Shown here: in pieces, positions 59,647 through 64,000 of the stretch | Numbering within the stretch: the stretch's first letter is position 1 | How the letters are laid out: each line of letters starts with the position of its first letter | Assembly: GCA_947497495.1 (NCBI GenBank) | Contig: CANMGT010000011.1 | Span: 1 to 64,000, forward strand | Length of the DNA stretch: 64,000 bases | Direction of reading: 5' to 3' | From: an uncultured Lentibacter sp. | GTDB taxonomy: Bacteria; Pseudomonadota; Alphaproteobacteria; Rhodobacterales; Rhodobacteraceae | Position numbers and translations under genes: made by a program | Notes under the pieces: generated by a model | What the model was told of the DNA's origin: nothing | The model's input: only the letters and a program-made list of their open reading frames with translations | The model's database searches: none

Positions 59647-59667
59647 GGCGCGGGCATTGCCCGCGCC
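59647..59667 (+). terminator. 9-bp GC hairpin after DUF736
   Basis: GGCGCGGGC-ATT-GCCCGCGCC, perfect stem with a three-base loop, seven bases after the stop. Strong hairpin without T-run; probable terminator. Confidence 0.6.
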
Positions 59668-59912
59668 AAGCGTCTTGATCGGCCGCATCAAAGAGGCTTC
59701 CTAACAGGCACAGCAGGACAGTTTTTAAGTGACTTTGAATGTGATAGGACATCCGTTAGAAGCTGCATCACCGATGCGTGGCCCTAACCTATTGTTTTAA
59801 AATTATTTTTTCTAGGCATTTTTGACAGCCAAAGTTTACGAGCCTCATATAGAGAAACGGTTATAAATAGAGCAGCGTGACACCTCCCCGTCCCCAACCA
59901 TGATTTGATGAC

Positions 59913-61448
59913 ATGCCCAACGATATCAACAACACACTACGCCAGATCGGACCTGCCCTAACAACCAAGTATATTGCCCGACTGATAGATCAAGGCGCAC
60001 AACCCGCAACTGCCCGAAAGCAAGTACAACGGGCCACTGCCGGCTATCATAAACTCGCTGGCTTACGGTTCGAGAAAAACACCCGTTTCATTTATCGCCC
60101 AGAAGACTATGACACCGCTGCTTTTTGGCGCAATCTGGAAGCCGCCTTCTATACGCACGGGAAAAGCTACTGGGCAGCCGCCATAAACTTACGCGCTAGG
60201 GGCGGGATTTGTCGCTTAGAACGTTTCGCACAGATTTCTGGGGCACCAACTCTTCGCAAAGGCCAGCTTTCGCCCGACGTCATCCTTGACCGGCTCAAGG
60301 CCATAAATCTGCTCGAAGAAGTCGTCGATGGCGAGCAAACCTATATTCAGTTTAAACCTCGGTTCATACGCAAAGCGCGCATTGAGGTTATTCGCGCCAA
60401 TGAGCTTGTAGAGTTCGTGGCGCTGCACGGCATTCAGGAATGGGCCAAACGACTAGGTCTTGGCAGCTATAACCAGTTTAACATGCGCGATGAGGACACC
60501 CCACCGATTGTGTCAGGCATGACTTTTGACTTAAGCGCCCCGGCCTACTTCCGCCCGCTACTCCAAATGGTTGACGGCAAGCCAAAGCCTGGTTTCTTGG
60601 CCTGCGACATCAATCTGCAAGACGTCATTTCAGAACCGGAAGTCGAGGCATTTGTCCGCAAATGTGATGGTGCTGCCTTCTCTTCGAAAGTTGGTCGGAT
60701 TATGCCGATGCTCGTCGCTGATCTTTTCTCAACATCTGGACTGGCGTTGGCGAAACGCAAAGGTGTTTTGGCCATTACGCTCGAGAATCTCTTCGGGCTC
60801 GAGCTTGCCAAAGCACTGCGTGATCTCGTCAAGTTGCTCACCAACGCTGGCGCAACAGCATCGGTAAACCCCGAGCATCTTTCTCAGGTCATGCGCGTGC
60901 TGACCAAGGTTCAAGGTGCCTCAGCAAACCTACGCGGCGCACTCTTTGAGCTCGTCATCGGAAGCTTGGTCAAAGATGTTGAGGGTGGATACGTCAAGAC
61001 AGGCCAAAGGGTCAGAGAAATGAATACCGGCCTAAAAGCTGAAATCGACGTTCAGCTCGACAAAGAAAACAACGCTGGATTCCTGATCATTGAATGTAAG
61101 GCCAAATTACCTGGTTCTCGCGTTAGCCAAGAAGACGTGGAACGGTGGTACTCAAATCGCGCGCCGCTCATCCATCGCATCCTCAATACAGGTCACAAGG
61201 AAGTTGAACGTCCGTTCCACTTTGAGATCTGGACCAATGGCACCTTTACAGCGTCGGCACTGACTTGGTTGGCAGCACAACCCAAATCATGTGATGGTTA
61301 TACCGTGGATTGGAAAGACGGCGCAGCTCTTAAGACCTATGCGGATCGCGCCTCCAACGTTTCTTTACGCGACATGCTGAATGAGCACTATTTTAGGAGC
61401 GCACTGACGTCTGTGGTCAGTTCCGACATTGTCGACGATGAATTGTAG
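59913..61448 (+). CDS. PD-(D/E)XK nuclease-like protein of unknown family
   Basis: A 511-residue soluble protein. The N-terminal ~350 residues are helical and basic, with YIARLIDQGAQPATARKQVQRA at the start (a possible DNA-binding helix-turn-helix). The C-terminal part has a PD-(D/E)XK-type core: LRGALFELVIGSLV helix, Asp379 in LKAEIDVQLD, then Glu394 and Lys396 in FLIIECKAKLPG. That arrangement occurs in restriction and repair nucleases. It is a single gene in the plasmid backbone, so it may be a solitary restriction-like defence protein; this is inference. Confidence 0.72.
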   Translation: MPNDINNTLRQIGPALTTKYIARLIDQGAQPATARKQVQRATAGYHKLAGLRFEKNTRFIYRPEDYDTAAFWRNLEAAFYTHGKSYWAAAINLRARGGICRLERFAQISGAPTLRKGQLSPDVILDRLKAINLLEEVVDGEQTYIQFKPRFIRKARIEVIRANELVEFVALHGIQEWAKRLGLGSYNQFNMRDEDTPPIVSGMTFDLSAPAYFRPLLQMVDGKPKPGFLACDINLQDVISEPEVEAFVRKCDGAAFSSKVGRIMPMLVADLFSTSGLALAKRKGVLAITLENLFGLELAKALRDLVKLLTNAGATASVNPEHLSQVMRVLTKVQGASANLRGALFELVIGSLVKDVEGGYVKTGQRVREMNTGLKAEIDVQLDKENNAGFLIIECKAKLPGSRVSQEDVERWYSNRAPLIHRILNTGHKEVERPFHFEIWTNGTFTASALTWLAAQPKSCDGYTVDWKDGAALKTYADRASNVSLRDMLNEHYFRSALTSVVSSDIVDDEL

Positions 61449-62009
61449 CTTCTGAGGCGCCAAAACGAGGCTTTGGGCCGCGTAACCGGTCAGAAGGCCT
61501 CCTTAGGCCCCTGCCCCGCCTTGAGGGCGTGTCATCGCCGCTCTAGGCTTTGTCCAACAGGTCGTCTTGCGCCCAGAACACGGCCTCCCCTACCCCATTG
61601 ATCCAATAGGCGCCTTCCGGTCGCAGAGATGAGCCAGGAAGGCTTCTGTGTTTCATACGCGCATTGGGGAGCTGTGATCTGCCCATACGGGTCACGATCG
61701 GCTGGTGCGTTGGGCCTCGCCCAATCCTTATTCAATGGTCCCTTGGGGTTCGCGCAAGCGCGATACGCCTCTGCGGGACGTTGCTTTAGAACCCGCTGGG
61801 TTCTCGCGCGCGCAACCCCAAAAGAGCAAAACCGTGTCCTCAGCTGCGCCTGCGGGCCGCACCACTTTCGCACTTTTGGGGTGTGCACTTGCTCACTCCG
61901 GCACTTCGCCAGTGGGTCAGGTTTTAGAGACGACGCCCTCAAGGGCTTTTTCTCAAAACCAGACAGTCAAAGGGGCAACGACCCCTCCACACCACAAAGG
62001 AGTAAACCC
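61449..62009. other. Intergenic region upstream of backbone genes
   Basis: 561 bases, GC-rich, with overlapping frames on both strands whose composition (many Arg, Cys, Trp, Pro) is typical of non-coding DNA. A short hairpin GCCC-TCAA-GGGC followed by five T lies at 61935-61951 and could be a weak terminator. The long spacer may hold a promoter for the genes at 62010 onward. Confidence 0.45.
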
Positions 62010-62378
62010 ATGGGCCTCGATCAATACGCATATATCAAACACGGAGATGGAACGGACGACGACCGCGCCGCCGAATTCGTATGGCGCAAACACTCCAAGC
62101 TTCAAGCTTGGGCGGAAACGCTTTTTACTGCCAAAACTGGCAAACCAGCCGATAAATTGAACTGCGGAGAACTTCTGTTAGAGGCCGAAGACATCGCAGC
62201 CCTCGAAGCACTTGTCAAACAAAAGGCACTGCCAACATCTGAAGGCGGGTTCTTCTTTGGACATCAGTTTCAAGATGAAGCAGCCGTTGAGAACGCCGCG
62301 CAAGACCTCGAATTCTGCGCATGGGCGAAAGACGCAATCACCAACGGCCAAACCGTTGCTTATTCGTGCTGGTGGTGA
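62010..62378 (+). CDS. Hypothetical plasmid-backbone protein
   Basis: A 122-residue product beginning MGLDQYAYIKHGDG, with EFVWRKHSKLQAWAETLF and a C-terminal EFCAWAKDAITNGQTVAYSC. AAAGGAG lies seven bases before the ATG. The MGLD(M/Q)YAY start is familiar from phage- and plasmid-encoded proteins of unknown function. Five bases separate it from the DUF3768 gene. Confidence 0.8.
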   Translation: MGLDQYAYIKHGDGTDDDRAAEFVWRKHSKLQAWAETLFTAKTGKPADKLNCGELLLEAEDIAALEALVKQKALPTSEGGFFFGHQFQDEAAVENAAQDLEFCAWAKDAITNGQTVAYSCWW

Positions 62379-62383
62379 ACGTC

Positions 62384-62758
62384 ATGACAGAGCAACGAAC
62401 ATTCAGCGCGACAACCCTGGAAATCGCCGAACAAAACGACAGATTTCGCACCACGTGGGGCGCAGATTACAACGTTCCCGGTCAAATCGTGATGACGCGC
62501 GGCGTGGCCGACCTTTCCCCAGCTGCCAAAGCAATCATCATGCAGCGGGTGCAAGAATTCTCAGAATTCACCGAAGACAATGACCCCTACGGCGATCACA
62601 CCTTTGGTGCCTTTGAATTCGATATCGCAGGCAACAGCTACAAGATCTTCTGGAAAATTGATCTCTACGACAAGGACTACAACATGGGCAGCGATGATCC
62701 GGCGAACATAGCCGTGACGCGGCGCGTGCTCACCGTCCTTCACGCCTCCGAATACTAA
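62384..62758 (+). CDS. DUF3768-family protein
   Basis: A 124-residue protein with family features EIAEQNDRFRTTW, GQIVMTRGVADLS, DNDPYGDHTFGAFEF and KIFWKIDLYDKDYNMGSDDP near the end. DUF3768 genes accompany parB-like genes on alphaproteobacterial plasmids. It directly follows the gene at 62010 and precedes the ParB-like gene by about 107 bases including a hairpin. Confidence 0.87.
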   Translation: MTEQRTFSATTLEIAEQNDRFRTTWGADYNVPGQIVMTRGVADLSPAAKAIIMQRVQEFSEFTEDNDPYGDHTFGAFEFDIAGNSYKIFWKIDLYDKDYNMGSDDPANIAVTRRVLTVLHASEY

Positions 62759-62762
62759 ACGT

Positions 62763-62786
62763 GGCGCACCCTTAGCTGGGTGCGCC
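62763..62786 (+). terminator. 9-bp hairpin after DUF3768
   Basis: GGCGCACCC-TTAGCT-GGGTGCGCC, perfect stem, four bases after the stop codon. No T-run. Similar in form to the hairpin after DUF736 (59647), suggesting a common style of terminator in the backbone. Confidence 0.6.
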
Positions 62787-62865
62787 CAACCAATGCCCCT
62801 CTTTGATCACCAACCGAAGAAGGCGGCACTTCCAACAACAACATCGCAAAACAAGGATAAACGCC

Positions 62866-64000
62866 ATGAACGATCAATCAAAAATCTCCGTTACGCTCGA
62901 AGAAATTCCCTTTGCTGATCTGCACATCTCAGACCTCAATCCACGCAAGGTGGTCAATGAAGCGAGCATTCTCACGCTTGCGGAGAATATCCGCAGCTAT
63001 GGCCTCATTCAAAACCTTGCGGGCTTTCGCGATGAAACGGGCGTTGGCGTGGTTGTCGGCGGACGCCGCTATCGCGCCCTTGCATTATTGCAAGATGACA
63101 AACGATTTCAAAGAGTTACAGTAAAAATGTCTCCTGATCAGGCAACGGCAGAGCTCTGGGCCACCTCTGAGAATGCACAGCGCGAAGCCTTGCATCCCGC
63201 CGATGAAATCCAAGACTTTGGCGCGATGGAGAAGCGTGGAGCCACTGTTGCCGACATCGCCACCGCATACGGCGCGACCGAGACCCATGTTTATCGCCGC
63301 CTTGCCTTGGCTGCCCTCCCCTGCCCCGTCATTGACGCTCTACGCCGTGGTGAAATCAGCCTTTCAAATGCCGCCGCCTTCACCATCAGTGATGATGAGA
63401 AACTGACTCTCGAAGTTCTAGAGAACGTGCGCGGCACAGGAGAAAGCGATCACCGCATCAAAAAGATGCTCAAACCCGATGCGGTCAAGGACAGTGACCG
63501 CCGTGCTGTCTACGTTGGCCTTGAAGCCTACAAAAAAGCAGGCGGACGCACAGGTCGCGATCTCTTCGCTGACGAGGTCCTGATCGATGATCCCGCCATT
63601 CTAGATGAGCTGTTTGGCAAAAAACTGGCCGACGTCGCAGAAAATCTGACTGCCGAGGGCTGGAAATGGGCCGAACCCATCCATGACAGCTACATCAGCT
63701 GGTATCAGATCGAAGAGATGAAGCTGGCCCGCATCTACGCCGAAAATGGTGATCTGACTCCGGAGCAAGGCGAAGAATACGAAGCCTTGTCCGCACTGGC
63801 CGAGGGCGACGCACTAGACGACGAAGGCCAAACCAAACTGGCTGCGTTGCAACTGATCTTAGACGGATCATTCACCGAGCAGCAGAAGGCCCATGCGGGC
63901 GTCTTGGTCTATATCGACAGTCGCGGCACATTGCAGTTTGAGACGGGCCTCATTCGCAGCACTGATAAACAAGCAGCCATCGAAACAGGCGTCTTGGCCA
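62866..64000 (+). CDS. ParB/RepB/Spo0J-like nuclease-domain protein, cut by window edge
   Basis: The first 378 codons of a ParB-like protein. Motifs: NPRKV near residue 25, LAENIRSYGLIQNL, the box II GGRRYRAL at 65-72, then ENAQREALHPADEIQDFGAM and an HTH-like region (ATVADIATAYGATETHVYRR). A long C-terminal part follows and runs off the edge. These large ParB homologs in rhodobacteral plasmids are usually not next to parA and may act in regulation or DNA processing more than partition. ATG 62866 is preceded by AAGGA. Confidence 0.9.
   Translation, partial: MNDQSKISVTLEEIPFADLHISDLNPRKVVNEASILTLAENIRSYGLIQNLAGFRDETGVGVVVGGRRYRALALLQDDKRFQRVTVKMSPDQATAELWATSENAQREALHPADEIQDFGAMEKRGATVADIATAYGATETHVYRRLALAALPCPVIDALRRGEISLSNAAAFTISDDEKLTLEVLENVRGTGESDHRIKKMLKPDAVKDSDRRAVYVGLEAYKKAGGRTGRDLFADEVLIDDPAILDELFGKKLADVAENLTAEGWKWAEPIHDSYISWYQIEEMKLARIYAENGDLTPEQGEEYEALSALAEGDALDDEGQTKLAALQLILDGSFTEQQKAHAGVLVYIDSRGTLQFETGLIRSTDKQAAIETGVLA

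Noticed and set aside
61532..62009. Overlapping open frames on both strands before the MGLDQ gene
   Set aside because: Composition (Arg, Cys, Trp, Pro-rich) is typical of translated non-coding GC-rich DNA, and the real gene starts at 62010 with a good ribosome-binding site.

Overview
This window looks like part of a large conjugative plasmid or chromid of an alphaproteobacterium of the Roseobacter/Rhodobacteraceae type. The basis is gene content and order: a virB-type secretion operon, then DUF736, DUF3768 and ParB-like genes as in rhodobacteral plasmid backbones, moderately high GC, and many Tat-type signal sequences. No tRNA, rRNA, CRISPR array or intact insertion sequence was recognised. 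Family assignments come from reading the sequence; no database search was run.

Layout. (1) 1-9193, minus strand: a type IV secretion operon running virB1, B2, B3, B4, a small lipoprotein, a VirB5-like/lytic-transglycosylase fusion, virB5, a small exported protein, virB6, B8, B9 and a virB10 cut by the window edge. (2) 9326-10870: small hypothetical genes and an XRE regulator. (3) 10583-16652: a metal block with a CorE-like ECF sigma factor carrying a CxC motif and a Cys-rich tail, an APC permease, a CopA-type ATPase, a Cys-rich small protein and an EF-hand protein. Two transcription units here share an apparent ECF promoter. (4) 17085-19367: an AlkD-like protein, and a WYL regulator divergent from a small monooxygenase-like gene. 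(5) 20051-24350: a copper operon (exported leader protein, lipoprotein, TolC-like protein, multicopper oxidase, cupredoxin-CusF fusion). The leader looks like a CutF-type copper-sensing nascent peptide with a stem-loop over the next ribosome-binding site. (6) 24975-29058: a hypothetical gene and an ietAS pair (AAA ATPase plus subtilase), a known plasmid-stability/anti-phage module. (7) 29355-43226: a Zn/Cd/Pb/Cu block around a ZntR/PbrR-like MerR regulator. Five promoters share one operator design with a 19-bp spacer. They precede two L,D-transpeptidase/P-type ATPase units, a long Sco/DsbB/DsbA/PCuAC/DUF411/ZIP/LspA operon, a GH3-family gene, and a transglutaminase-like/CDF unit that ends in a methyltransferase-like gene broken by two amber codons. 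(8) 43269-56137: a periplasmic copper block (two multicopper oxidases, DsbA, cytochromes c, a third L,D-transpeptidase, a two-component system, EF-hand proteins, Crp/Fnr). It contains a decayed duplicate of the response-regulator/EF-hand module. (9) 56463-64000: a stand-alone nitrilase-like protein, a PD-(D/E)XK nuclease-like protein, and plasmid backbone genes ending in a truncated ParB-like gene.

Taken together, the cargo handles metals at three levels. Export from the cytoplasm uses two P-type ATPases and a CDF exporter. Periplasmic oxidation, binding and thiol repair use multicopper oxidases, cupredoxin/CusF, EF-hand, Dsb and Sco proteins. Wall repair uses three L,D-transpeptidases. At least five regulators or regulatory principles are visible: the ECF factor, MerR, a CueR-type promoter, a two-component system and the leader peptide. 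Transfer functions and defence/stability modules flank this cargo.
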